Shown here one piece after another: positions 7,443 to 14,976 of a DNA stretch of 55,658 nucleotides. The DNA is from Listeria immobilis (lineage in GTDB: Bacteria; Bacillota; Bacilli; Lactobacillales; Listeriaceae): contig NZ_JAASTZ010000020.1 of the NCBI RefSeq assembly GCF_014322765.1, positions 1 to 55,658 of the forward strand. The letters run 5' to 3'. The notes under the pieces are model-generated. The model did not search any database and had not been told where the DNA came from. It worked only from the letters and a program-made list of their open reading frames with translations. Numbering within the stretch: position 1 is the first letter of the stretch; every line of letters starts with the position of its first letter. The translations under genes were made by a program, and so were the position numbers.

Positions 7443-8027
7443 TTGAAAATAGGATATGCCCGAGTCTCTACCGGATTACAAAATTTAGATTTACAAAAAG
7501 ACAGTTTAAATAAATTTAGTTGTGAGAAGATTTTCACGGATCATATGAGCGGAGTAAAAAGTAGTCGCCCTGGATTAGAAATGGCTATTGATTTTGTTCG
7601 CTCTGGAGATACGCTTGTTGTTTGGCGTTTAGATCGTTTAGGAAGGAATATGGAAGATTTGATTTCTATCGTCAATCGCTTAAATGCACGTGGAGTGAGT
7701 TTTCATAGTTTGCAAGAAAATATAACGATGGATAAATCTAGTTCTACAGGACAACTTATGTTTCATTTGTTTGCGGCATTTGCTGAATTTGAACGAAATC
7801 TAATTTTAGAAAGATCTGCGGCAGGACGAGCAGCTGCTCGTGCAAGAGGGCGATTTGGTGGTCGTCCTGAAAAATTAAAAGCACAGGACTTAGAGTTACT
7901 GAAGACACTAGTTGACAATGGGACTCCGATAAAAGCTATTGCCGAACGTTGGAATGTTTCTCGAACAACGATTTATCGTTATTTAAATAAAATGGAGGGA
8001 AAAGATAGGAAAAAAAATACTCACTAG
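7443..8027 (+). CDS. Serine recombinase, resolvase/invertase (Pin-like) family
   Basis: A 194-aa small serine recombinase. TTG 7443 is preferred to GTG 7434 because AAAGGAG (7428-7434) overlaps the latter and is 8 nt from the former. The catalytic domain opens with KIGYARVSTGLQN (the nucleophile Ser is in YARVS), then has WRLDRLGR and FAEFERNLILERSAAGRAAA (the conserved Arg motifs). It continues into a helix E and a C-terminal helix-turn-helix, KAIAERWNVSRTTIYRYLNK. Length is normal for resolvases of the Tn552/Pin group. A TACAAT -10-like box sits at 7413-7418. It presumably moved or rearranges this accessory segment; the actual crossover site is unproven. Confidence 0.93.
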   Translation: MKIGYARVSTGLQNLDLQKDSLNKFSCEKIFTDHMSGVKSSRPGLEMAIDFVRSGDTLVVWRLDRLGRNMEDLISIVNRLNARGVSFHSLQENITMDKSSSTGQLMFHLFAAFAEFERNLILERSAAGRAAARARGRFGGRPEKLKAQDLELLKTLVDNGTPIKAIAERWNVSRTTIYRYLNKMEGKDRKKNTH

Positions 8028-8084
8028 TTTTTCACACTAACAAAGATTAGAGGGTACATAGTTTAGGTTTATAAAACATCAAAA

Positions 8085-8105
8085 GCCGGAACAAAAAGTT
8101 CCGGC
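8085..8105 (-). terminator. GC-rich hairpin, terminator-like on the minus strand
   Basis: GCCGGAAC-AAAAA-GTTCCGGC, a perfect 8-bp stem. On the minus strand it is followed by TTTTGATGTTTT. No minus-strand gene lies to its right, so it may be a leftover of a lost gene or a barrier between the resolvase and the toxin operon. Confidence 0.5.
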
Positions 8106-8286
8106 CGGGATGAAAATGAGTATAATCAGTTCCTTTTATTATATGGGTAATAAAAGACTTATTGGATAATTATAGCAGAAAATAGAGCGTGTGTTAGTGG
8201 AAAATAAACAACGATGAGACCCCCTGGTTCGTTTTTTTATGTAAAATCGTTCACAATATGCTCACAAATGCTTTCTAACAAAATGC

Positions 8287-8292
8287 TATACT
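8287..8292 (+). promoter_or_regulatory. -10 box of the LXG toxin operon
   Basis: TATACT lies 49 bp before the first gene of the LXG operon. No good -35 hexamer is found at 16-18 bp, so an activator or extended recognition may be involved. Confidence 0.4.
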
Positions 8293-8341
8293 AAAAGGTA
8301 GGGAGAAATCCCCTCATTTTAGATAGAGAGGAAGCGACGAG

Positions 8342-8626
8342 ATGAGCGAGATAAAAGTACGAGAAACCACTTTCCAAAGCCATGCAAGCAACTTGGCAAG
8401 CGCCAGTGATGGGAGCTATTTACCACTGAAAAATGGTAATATGCCCTATTCAAGAGCCAATTCGATTAATGAATTGCGATCGGCACTAATTGATTTATTG
8501 GATGTAGTGGAGTGTTTTCAAACAGTCACGAAAAAAGATAGCGAGCGACTGACTCAAATGGGAACTGCCTATGCGACACAAGATAAAAGCGCTGGACAGA
8601 AAATCAGTCAGCTGGAGGTGCGCTAA
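8342..8626 (+). CDS. DUF3130 / TIGR04197-type WXG100-like partner (Lap1-like) of the LXG toxin
   Basis: A 94-aa mostly helical protein with the pattern of the SACOL2603/TIGR04197 family (DUF3130). These WXG100-like proteins precede LXG toxin genes in Listeria and other Firmicutes. In studied systems such proteins (called Lap1) bind the LXG helical stalk and target it to the type VII secretion machine. First gene of a tight operon; the Shine-Dalgarno of the next gene (GGAGGTG) lies inside its 3' end. No WxG motif itself is seen; the assignment rests on the family pattern and context. Confidence 0.8.
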   Translation: MSEIKVRETTFQSHASNLASASDGSYLPLKNGNMPYSRANSINELRSALIDLLDVVECFQTVTKKDSERLTQMGTAYATQDKSAGQKISQLEVR

Positions 8627-8995
8627 ATGGATGCGACTTACAGCAAACTAGAACAACATCTTCAACAAGTACAAAAAGAAAAAACAACTGCAGAAACCCA
8701 TATAGATCAAACTCGCATAAAGCAAAATAAACAAGACTGGCTGGAAGAAGACACGAAGCATTTTGAACAAGAAAAACTAGAACTCCTGGAGTATTTGCGT
8801 ACTGGCTGGCTAGGAGAAGAAGCAAATGGGTTCCATCGTTTCTTAGAAGACCAACAGCAGGAAGAAGCGATTGCTTGGAAGAAAGACCTCCACTTGAAAA
8901 AAGCCCATTTGGAAATGGAACAACAAGAAAATAAGGCGCAACTCCACGCACTAGAAACGAAACAAACGACCTTGCAGAAGGAGCGGAGAGCATGA
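8627..8995 (+). CDS. DUF3958-type coiled-coil partner (Lap2-like) of the LXG toxin
   Basis: A 122-aa protein, very rich in E/Q/K, forming an almost continuous amphipathic helix pair, with WLGEEANGF near the middle. Size, composition and position between the DUF3130 gene and the LXG gene match DUF3958 proteins, which act with the DUF3130 partner as a second LXG-associated targeting protein. Its stop overlaps the LXG start (ATGAGC at 8992), indicating translational coupling and stoichiometric production. Confidence 0.78.
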   Translation: MDATYSKLEQHLQQVQKEKTTAETHIDQTRIKQNKQDWLEEDTKHFEQEKLELLEYLRTGWLGEEANGFHRFLEDQQQEEAIAWKKDLHLKKAHLEMEQQENKAQLHALETKQTTLQKERRA

Positions 8996-10401
8996 GCCGA
9001 ATAGACATCGCAGAATTGAACGATTTTCTTCATGGTTTACGTAGTAGTAATGCAGAAGCCAAAGATATGATGGGAAATATCACCCAAGCAGCTGCCGATT
9101 ATGCACAGGATGATAGTTTGAAAGGCGCAGCAGTGACCACATCCAAGCAGTATTTTACGGATACATATATGCCCATTATTCAAAGTATTATCGAAGCACT
9201 TAATGAAAGTGAAGAACGGTTGGCCCAATATATCCGAGAATTTGGCGCTCAGGTAGATCCTTCTCCTTCTGCCAAAGTCGATGCGCAGATTTTACAAGAA
9301 GTAATGGAAAAAGTCAGCCAGCTGCAGCGAAAAGAAGAAGATTTACACCAACAATTAACCGCTCCAAATACACGGCCAGACATGGAGCAAGTTTATGTCG
9401 TGAAATCAAGAAGTGTTCATACGCAACTTTTGCGAGCAATCGAAAAGGAAAATATTCTGGAAAGATACCTGGCATTTGAACAAAGTCATGGGGATTTCTT
9501 TAGCGCATTGCATGAACTTATTCTCGCAACCAGTCGTACGGTACAAGAATTACTTCAACATGTGACATTCAATGCGCAAACAGGTACTTACACCGTGTCA
9601 CCAAGTATCACTTCGAGTTTGCAGCTCATGAAAAAAGCCCTGGATCATGCTCGAAAAGAAAATGACAAAGACCCCTATCCGGATGGTTTCGAAGACTATA
9701 CCTTGTTTGCTTATACTTATGTGAACGACCAAGAAAAAAATGTGACCATGTGGTTAATTGAAAAAAATGGTAAACGGGTAGAAAACAAGGAATTACAAGA
9801 CTTTCTCGAAAAAAACGGCCAAGATTTACCCCCTATTTCTTATACAGAACTATCAGGAGAAGCCTTGGAACGCAAAGTCAATGATTCCTGGAAAGAAGGA
9901 GTGAATTATTTAACTGGCCAAAAAGTAACGGATGCTAGTGCTGGTATCTTAAGAACCTCTGCGTATATTGCCAGTGGGAAAGATGTCATGGACGATACTG
10001 GGTTAACAGATATGGCTTTAAGCGCAGGATTTGGTATTGCAGCAGCAAGAAATAAACCAACAATAGTAAAACCGAAAACATCATCCATTCATGCAACACG
10101 TAGGTTTAAAAGTAGTGAAACGCTAAATGAACACTACGGGAAACATCACAAGGAGATAATGGATGCTTTAGACTTAAAAAAATATTCTTTGGGTGACTAT
10201 GTAAATGATGCAAATCATGTGATTAATACAGGAAAATATGTTCCCGAACTAAATGGCTATGTGAGGCTGGTTGGTGGGAAAGGAAGGGCAAAATTCGCAT
10301 TTGTTGGATTAGATAGAACGACTGGAGAGATAACAACATTTCATTTGAAGACAGTTAAGCAACTTATAAAAAAGGCACCAAGTCTGAATTTAGAGAAGTA
10401 G
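8992..10401 (+). CDS. LXG-domain polymorphic toxin (type VII secretion substrate) with a probable BECR-type RNase tail
   Basis: A 469-aa protein. The N-terminal ~200 residues are the long helical LXG stalk (IDIAELNDFLHGLRSSNAEA onward), used for type VII export. A linker (VNDSWKEGVNYLTGQKV to MALSAGFGIAAARNK, about residues 294-355) joins it to a C-terminal toxin domain of ~110 residues. The tail has LNEHYGKHHKEIMDALDL, YVNDANHVINTGKYVP and FAFVGLDRTTGEITTFHLKT. This layout (H-x-x-KH near the start, closing beta strands with a T-F) resembles BECR-fold RNases of polymorphic toxins, but the exact family is not certain. The next gene should be its immunity protein. The linker DNA is repeated downstream in an orphan cassette. 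Confidence 0.85.
   Translation: MSRIDIAELNDFLHGLRSSNAEAKDMMGNITQAAADYAQDDSLKGAAVTTSKQYFTDTYMPIIQSIIEALNESEERLAQYIREFGAQVDPSPSAKVDAQILQEVMEKVSQLQRKEEDLHQQLTAPNTRPDMEQVYVVKSRSVHTQLLRAIEKENILERYLAFEQSHGDFFSALHELILATSRTVQELLQHVTFNAQTGTYTVSPSITSSLQLMKKALDHARKENDKDPYPDGFEDYTLFAYTYVNDQEKNVTMWLIEKNGKRVENKELQDFLEKNGQDLPPISYTELSGEALERKVNDSWKEGVNYLTGQKVTDASAGILRTSAYIASGKDVMDDTGLTDMALSAGFGIAAARNKPTIVKPKTSSIHATRRFKSSETLNEHYGKHHKEIMDALDLKKYSLGDYVNDANHVINTGKYVPELNGYVRLVGGKGRAKFAFVGLDRTTGEITTFHLKTVKQLIKKAPSLNLEK
9874..10057 (+). repeat. LXG linker segment duplicated downstream (copy A)
   Basis: AAAGTCAATGA through AGAAATAAAC recurs at 10779-10961 with a modest number of substitutions and one deleted base. 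It covers the linker just before the toxin tail, the usual recombination site for toxin-tail exchange. Confidence 0.9.
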
Positions 10402-10413
10402 GAGGTTACAAAA

Positions 10414-10779
10414 ATGATTACAATAAAATCAATAAATTGGTTAGATAAAGATGCAGAAGAAGCTGAAGTAATATTAACAGATGGGAGATACAGTGTGCTA
10501 TGCTTCTCACATCCATGTACGTTAAAAATAAATGATGAATATGATGAAATAATTTATGGCTTTAACCCAGTAAATATTTTTAAACTTAGTGAAAAAGCGT
10601 ATAGTATTGAAGAGGGAAAATCAGGTGGATTTAAACTAAAAGGAGAGCTTGTAGATTCAGTTGAATCAATTATTCAAATTGGTAATTTTAAAATAGATAT
10701 ATCTGACGGAGATATTGCTGGAGATATTTATAATGGGGATTTTTTAGAATTAACTGTTAGTAGAATAGATACCATGTGA
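10414..10779 (+). CDS. Putative immunity protein for the LXG toxin
   Basis: A 121-aa protein without signal peptide or membrane segment, rich in beta-strand pattern (AEVILTDGRYSVLCFSHP, IIYGFNPVNIFKL, IIQIGNFKIDISDGD). It begins 12 bp after the toxin stop, with AGGAGG inside the gap. Position and size are typical for a cognate cytoplasmic immunity protein. I do not recognise the family. Its ATG-TGA end abuts the start of the duplicated linker, so the toxin tail plus this gene form one swappable cassette. Confidence 0.65.
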   Translation: MITIKSINWLDKDAEEAEVILTDGRYSVLCFSHPCTLKINDEYDEIIYGFNPVNIFKLSEKAYSIEEGKSGGFKLKGELVDSVESIIQIGNFKIDISDGDIAGDIYNGDFLELTVSRIDTM

Positions 10780-10961
10780 AAGTCAATGACTCCTGGAAAG
10801 AGGGAGTGAATTATTTAACTGGCCAAAAAGTAACAGGTGCCAGTGGTGGCGTTTTAAGAACATCTGCTTATATTCCAGTGGGAAAGATGTTATGGACGAT
10901 ACTGGGCTAACAGATATGGCTTTAAGCGCAGGATTTGGTATTGCAGCAGCAAGAAATAAAC
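10779..10961 (+). repeat. LXG linker segment duplicated downstream (copy B)
   Basis: Copy of 9874-10057 with a 1-nt deletion near 10874 (ATTGCCAGTGGG in copy A, ATTCCAGTGGG here). It marks the boundary of an orphan toxin-tail cassette. Confidence 0.9.
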
Positions 10962-11314
10962 AAATTTTAGCTAAGGAATTGGAAAGAATAAGGCTAGCTA
11001 AAGTAGGGCGTTGGATGTCGAGTGTTGAATATAAAAAAATGAAAAATACTGGTAAAGTTCAAATGTCAAAAAATGGAAATAGGACTTACGTGTCTTATCC
11101 AGCAGATAAAAATGCTTTTCCGTCAGCAGCTGATGATGCTCTATATGCAGAATTTAAAGTAGATGAAAAAACGATTTTTCCAGCTGGCAAAGAAGGCTGG
11201 GCGCAAATACCAGGTCCAGGTTCTTTAATTGACAGGTTTAATCAGAAAAAAGGATTGCCTGCAATTACAGAAATGCCAGAAGCTATTGATATAACTAATT
11301 TAGGAGGGAAGTAA
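10779..11314 (+). pseudogene. Orphan LXG toxin-tail cassette (promoterless, frameshifted linker; ART/TreTu-like tail)
   Basis: The frame that reads the linker from 10779 stops soon after the 1-nt deletion near 10874. The downstream frame (open from ATG 10892) encodes MDDTGLTDMALSAGFGIAAA and then a distinct toxin domain: RWMSSVEYKKMKNTGKVQ, NRTYVSYPADKNAF, AQIPGPGS, KKGLPAITEMPEA. This pattern recalls ADP-ribosyltransferase-like polymorphic toxin tails of the TreTu type (moderate-to-low certainty). There is no LXG stalk and no good ribosome site, so it is a silent spare tail rather than a working gene. Recombination across the shared linker could attach it to the LXG stalk at 8992. Confidence 0.75.
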
Positions 11315-11315
11315 T

Positions 11316-11651
11316 ATGCAAAACAATATTTTTAATAGCATCCGATTAGGCATCATCGCATGGTTAGATTCTAATATAGAAAGTATTGAGGAAAACGATA
11401 TAAAAGTTACCATCATAAAAAATGAGAAAGATGGTTATGTGGTAGAATTTGATAATGACATATGTATGGCAGAAATTGTAGTTGAAGAAGCGACTTATAC
11501 ACCATATAGATACGTTTCTTTTGAAGTGGTATCTATAGTGGACAGTAAAGTTAAAATTATTTATTCCTGGTATGACGATGATACAAGTATGTTGACAGAT
11601 ATCGAGAAGGAATTAGATAAAGGAATTCAATTTCTAACTAATAATGAATAA
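11316..11651 (+). CDS. Orphan immunity protein paired with the spare toxin tail (TriTu-like?)
   Basis: A 111-aa acidic, soluble protein (ENDIKVTIIKNEKDGYVVEF, CMAEIVVEEATYTPYRYVSF) starting 1 bp after the tail's stop, with GGAGGG (11303-11308) as ribosome site. Size and place are those of an immunity protein. If the tail is TreTu-type, this would be the TriTu partner, which it loosely resembles; I am not sure. Unlike the silent tail it has its own ribosome site, so it may still protect against sister cells that use that toxin. Confidence 0.6.
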   Translation: MQNNIFNSIRLGIIAWLDSNIESIEENDIKVTIIKNEKDGYVVEFDNDICMAEIVVEEATYTPYRYVSFEVVSIVDSKVKIIYSWYDDDTSMLTDIEKELDKGIQFLTNNE

Positions 11652-11712
11652 TTGGAATGGTTATACTAGAATGGACAGTAAAAATAAGCGGATTTGAGAA
11701 AAGGAGTCCAAC

Positions 11713-12006
11713 ATGAAAAGAAAAAACTATTCTAAAGAATTTAAATTCCAAGCAGTCAGCCTTATAGTAAAGGAAAAACATCCAGTTCGTTTTGTTTCCA
11801 AGCAATTAGAAGTACATGAAAACACACTCTATCGGTGGGTATCGGAGTATGAAAAACATGGTAATCGAGCCTTTCCTGGAAACGGTAGTAGAGAATTTGC
11901 TGCACAAAAAGAAGTAAAACGATTAGAAAAAGAAAATAAAAAGTTAAAGGAGGAACTGGAAGTTCTAAAAAAGTTCCAAGTTTTTCTGGAGCGAAACCAT
12001 CGCTAA
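11713..12006 (+). CDS. IS3-family transposase OrfA
   Basis: A 97-aa helix-turn-helix DNA-binding protein (KRKNYSKEFKFQAVSLIVKE, then HENTLYRWVSEYEKHGN) ending in a leucine-zipper-like stretch KRLEKENKKLKEELEVLKKF, as in IS150-group OrfA. Near its end an A6G slippery heptamer (11967-11973) is preceded by an AGGAGGAA Shine-Dalgarno-like stimulator (11949-11956). This is the classic signal for programmed -1 frameshifting into orfB, which lies in exactly that frame. OrfA itself looks intact. Confidence 0.9.
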   Translation: MKRKNYSKEFKFQAVSLIVKEKHPVRFVSKQLEVHENTLYRWVSEYEKHGNRAFPGNGSREFAAQKEVKRLEKENKKLKEELEVLKKFQVFLERNHR

Positions 12007-12865
12007 TTTTCGCTTACATACAAAAGCATTTAAAAGGAAAACTTTCTATCAAGCGACTTTGCAGCTACTTAAGTGTCTCACGTTCGGGTTATTATGTATT
12101 TTTGAAACGTAGCCCATCTAATCTAGAATTAGAAAATGATGTGCTTAGCGAATACATTCGAACGATTTTCTTTGAGCATAAAGGAAGATATGGGGCAAGA
12201 AGAATACAAGTAACTCTAAAAAGGAAATATGGATTCTCTATCAGTCGAAAACGCATCGGACGTTTACTTCGTAAACAAGGTCTTTACACAAAAGGGATAC
12301 GTAGGAAGTACCGAAAACAACCTACTATTCGGGATGCTAATCCTAATTTATTGAAACAACAATTTTATGCAAAAAAAGCAAATCAAATTTGGTTTGGTGA
12401 TATCAGTTATATTCCAACCCAAGAAGGGATGCTGTATTGTAGTGTTTTTATCGATTGTTACTCACGTAAGTGTGTTGGATTCGCCATTCGTACTCATCTG
12501 CGTGATAGTCTTGTCATCGATAGTTTAGAAGCAGCTATCCATCAAGAAAAACCTAACAACGGGTTAATCATCCATACGGATCAAGGATGCCAGTACACAG
12601 GCCACCGCTTTTATGAATGTGCGATGCAGTATCACTTCACTCACAGTCAATCCCGTAAGGGAAATCCCTACGATAATGCCGTTATGGAATCTTTTATAAA
12701 TCATTCAAATGAGAAATTCTACCAGGAAAACAATTTCATACTAAATCACAAGCAATCTTAACAATCATGGACTATTTAGAAACCTATTATAACTATGAAC
12801 GAATTCATTCAAGCTTAAATTACCTTACGCCCCATGAATTTGAAACAATGAACGAATTCGCTTAA
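11973..12865 (+). pseudogene. IS3-family transposase OrfB (rve integrase), broken by a frameshift and a nonsense codon
   Basis: Read in the -1 frame from the A6G site. The integrase core is clear: HKGRYGARRIQVTLKRKYGF, WFGDISYIPTQEG (first catalytic Asp), IHTDQGCQYTG (second Asp) and NPYDNAVMESF (catalytic Glu). At 12690-12691 one base is missing (GAA TC-, then TTT TAT AAA in the next frame), so the original frame runs out at 12761. The restored frame also contains TGA at 12710-12712 where CGA is expected, then continues SQAILTIMDYLETYYNYERI to TAA 12863-12865. With two lesions near the Glu, the element is probably immobile unless helped in trans. Confidence 0.88.
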
Positions 12866-12911
12866 TTTATATGTCTATTTTTCTCTTGCCATTCCATTAA
12901 TAGTCATTTTT

Positions 12912-13289
12912 TCAACTAATGACAGATAATAAAACTACAATCAACGCCAAAATTGCAGGTAGACCTTGCTTTACTAGAATTCCTTTTGAAGAAGTCGCCC
13001 CTCCAAATAATGCTGCAATAACCACACAGCTTAAAAAGAAAATTTGTACAGTGCTGGCATACACATCACCCGCAAAAAACAAACCCCAAGCAAGACCTCC
13101 CGCCAAGAAGCCATTATAAAGCCCTTGGTTCGCAAACAATGTCTGCACTTTTTTATTCTCAAGTAATTCTTTTTCGACACCAAAAGTTTTTGCTGCCAGT
13201 TTAGTATTAGCGAAAAACATTTCTAAAATCATAATATAAATATGCTCAATCATTACGATGAAAGTTAAGATAAAAGCTAAAATAGTCAT
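12912..13289 (-). CDS. DUF1304 family membrane protein
   Basis: A 125-aa protein with about four membrane segments (LAFILTFIVMIEHIYIMILE at the N-terminus, LYNGFLAGGLAWGLFF, IFFLSCVVIAALFGGA, LPAILALIVVLLSV). The conserved FANQGLYNGFLA and the length match DUF1304 proteins, small inner-membrane proteins of unknown function. GAGGG lies upstream of the ATG. It is divergent from an MFS exporter and may share its control region. It marks the return to core Listeria gene order after the accessory arm. Confidence 0.88.
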   Translation of the reverse strand: MTILAFILTFIVMIEHIYIMILEMFFANTKLAAKTFGVEKELLENKKVQTLFANQGLYNGFLAGGLAWGLFFAGDVYASTVQIFFLSCVVIAALFGGATSSKGILVKQGLPAILALIVVLLSVIS

Positions 13290-13396
13290 GAAAATCCCTC
13301 TTTTCTAACCCAAAGTATAGCATATAATAAATTATTTCTGATGAAATTAAGGCACAAATGTTGACTTCTCTCCCAAATCTACATAATATCAAACGT

Positions 13397-13416
13397 AGAC
13401 TACTATATTTTAGTCT
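13397..13416. promoter_or_regulatory. Inverted repeat upstream of the MFS exporter (candidate repressor operator)
   Basis: AGACTA and TAGTCT, separated by 8 bp, lie 17 bp before the exporter start. The size and spacing are those of a dimeric repressor site. No regulator gene is adjacent. Confidence 0.45.
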
Positions 13417-13433
13417 GAAAAGGGGGAATTTAT

Positions 13434-14849
13434 ATGCAACAAGAAAGAGCAATGGAGCGACAGATTCGGCCAATTCCGATTATCGCCTCATTTTTAATGG
13501 CAGGATTTATTGGGTTATTTAGTGAAACGGCATTAAATATGGCGCTTAGTGAATTGACTCAGGTATTTGATATTAGTTCAGCGACAGTGCAGTGGCTTAC
13601 AACTGGTTACTTGCTAACGCTTGGAATATTAGTACCGATTTCGGGATTGCTTTTACAGTGGTTTACAACGCGAGGACTATTTTTTACAGCAGTAAGCTTC
13701 TCGATTGTAGGGACATTTATCGCGGCAATCTCACCAACTTTTGCAATATTGATGGTGGGGCGTGTAGTACAAGCAATAGGTACAGCATTGTTATTACCGT
13801 TAATGTTTAATACGATTTTATTGATTTTTCCAGAGCATAAACGCGGCTCAGCAATGGGAATGATTGGACTCGTAATTATGTTTGCTCCGGCGGTTGGTCC
13901 GACGATCTCTGGGCTGATTTTGGAAAACTTAACATGGAACTGGATTTTCTGGATTTCTTTACCATTCTTAATTATTGCATTATTATTTGGAATGAAATAT
14001 ATGCAAAATGTGTCGGTTGTGACGAAGCCAAAAATAGATGCTTTATCAATTATTCTTTCTACATTAGGTTTTGGTGGAGTTGTATTTGCCTTTAGTAGTG
14101 CAGGGGAAAATGGTTGGGGAAGTACGCCGGTATTAACTGCAATTATTGTTGGTGGGATTTCACTCGCTTTATTCGTATGGCGTCAACTAACAATGGAAAA
14201 ACCGTTAATGGATTTAAAAGTGTTTAAATATCCGATGTTCACTTTGGGACTTATCTTGGTATTTATTAGTTTTATGATGATTCTTTCGACAATGATTTTA
14301 CTACCACTTTATTTACAAAATAGTTTAGCGCTCGCAGCATTTTCGGCGGGACTTGTGTTGCTTCCGGGTGGAGTTTTAAACGGTTTGATGTCACCATTTA
14401 CGGGAAGATTGTTTGATGCGTATGGACCGCGAGCATTAGTTATTCCTGGATTTGTTATCGCAGTTATTGCGTTATTCTTTTTAACAAGAATCGAAACGGA
14501 TACGACTGCATTAACAATTATTATACTTCATTCCGTGTTGATGATTGGGATTTCAATGGTAATGATGCCAGCACAAACTAATGGCTTAAATCAGCTGCCT
14601 CCTAAGCTATATCCAGATGGCACAGCGATTATGAATACGTTGCAGCAAGTTTCTGGAGCAATTGGGACAGCAGTTGCAATTACGATTATGACAGCTGGGC
14701 AAAAAGCATATATGGAAACCGCGCAAGGAGCAGGACCTGAAGAAATGGTCGCATCACTTACTGCGGGCATTCAAAACGCCTTTATGTTTGGCTTAATCAT
14801 GGCATGTATAGGATTAGTTTGTTCGTTATTTGTTCGAAAAGCAAAATAA
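13434..14849 (+). CDS. MFS multidrug efflux transporter, DHA2 (EmrB/LmrB-like) family
   Basis: A 471-aa protein with about 14 predicted membrane segments, the DHA2 arrangement. Motifs: LSELTQVFDISSATVQWLTT and GYLLTLGILVPISGLL at the N-terminus (motif D1 region), GRVVQAIGTALLLPL and APAVGPTISGLI (motif C of drug:H+ antiporters). Start ATG 13434 follows GGGGGA. It sits alone with its own terminator at 14861. It should export lipophilic drugs or bile-like compounds; the real substrate cannot be read from sequence. The 20-bp inverted repeat just upstream suggests repressor control. Confidence 0.9.
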   Translation: MQQERAMERQIRPIPIIASFLMAGFIGLFSETALNMALSELTQVFDISSATVQWLTTGYLLTLGILVPISGLLLQWFTTRGLFFTAVSFSIVGTFIAAISPTFAILMVGRVVQAIGTALLLPLMFNTILLIFPEHKRGSAMGMIGLVIMFAPAVGPTISGLILENLTWNWIFWISLPFLIIALLFGMKYMQNVSVVTKPKIDALSIILSTLGFGGVVFAFSSAGENGWGSTPVLTAIIVGGISLALFVWRQLTMEKPLMDLKVFKYPMFTLGLILVFISFMMILSTMILLPLYLQNSLALAAFSAGLVLLPGGVLNGLMSPFTGRLFDAYGPRALVIPGFVIAVIALFFLTRIETDTTALTIIILHSVLMIGISMVMMPAQTNGLNQLPPKLYPDGTAIMNTLQQVSGAIGTAVAITIMTAGQKAYMETAQGAGPEEMVASLTAGIQNAFMFGLIMACIGLVCSLFVRKAK

Positions 14850-14860
14850 TTATCAGAAAA

Positions 14861-14894
14861 GGACTTCTCGCTTAGGTGAGGAGTTCTTTTTTTG
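14861..14894 (+). terminator. Terminator after the MFS exporter
   Basis: GGACTTCTC (14861-14869) pairs with GAGGAGTTC (14878-14886) with two wobbles, followed by eight T. Confidence 0.85.
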
Positions 14895-14976
14895 ACAAAA
14901 ATTAGCAAAGCAGTTAAAATGATATTGAATAAAGTTTATAAAGTTTGTTTATTATTATGGTGAGAGGATGGATTTA

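Larger units (their letters stand above)
11653..12896 (+). mobile_element. IS3-family insertion sequence (IS150-like), decayed, ~1.24 kb
   Basis: Terminal inverted repeats begin TGGAATGG (11653-11660) and end CCATTCCA (12889-12896). The similarity continues imperfectly inward (AGAATGGACAGTAAAAATAAG-like). Inside are orfA and a broken orfB in the -1 frame. I could not find a convincing target-site duplication. Confidence 0.8.

Noticed and set aside
8604-9033. Long minus-strand open frames across the DUF3958/LXG genes
   Set aside because: They are antisense shadows of helical, Glu/Gln/Lys-rich genes and have no ribosome sites or homologous features.
12919-13119. Plus-strand 66-aa frame inside DUF1304
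   Set aside because: Antisense shadow; the minus-strand protein has clear membrane segments and the family pattern.
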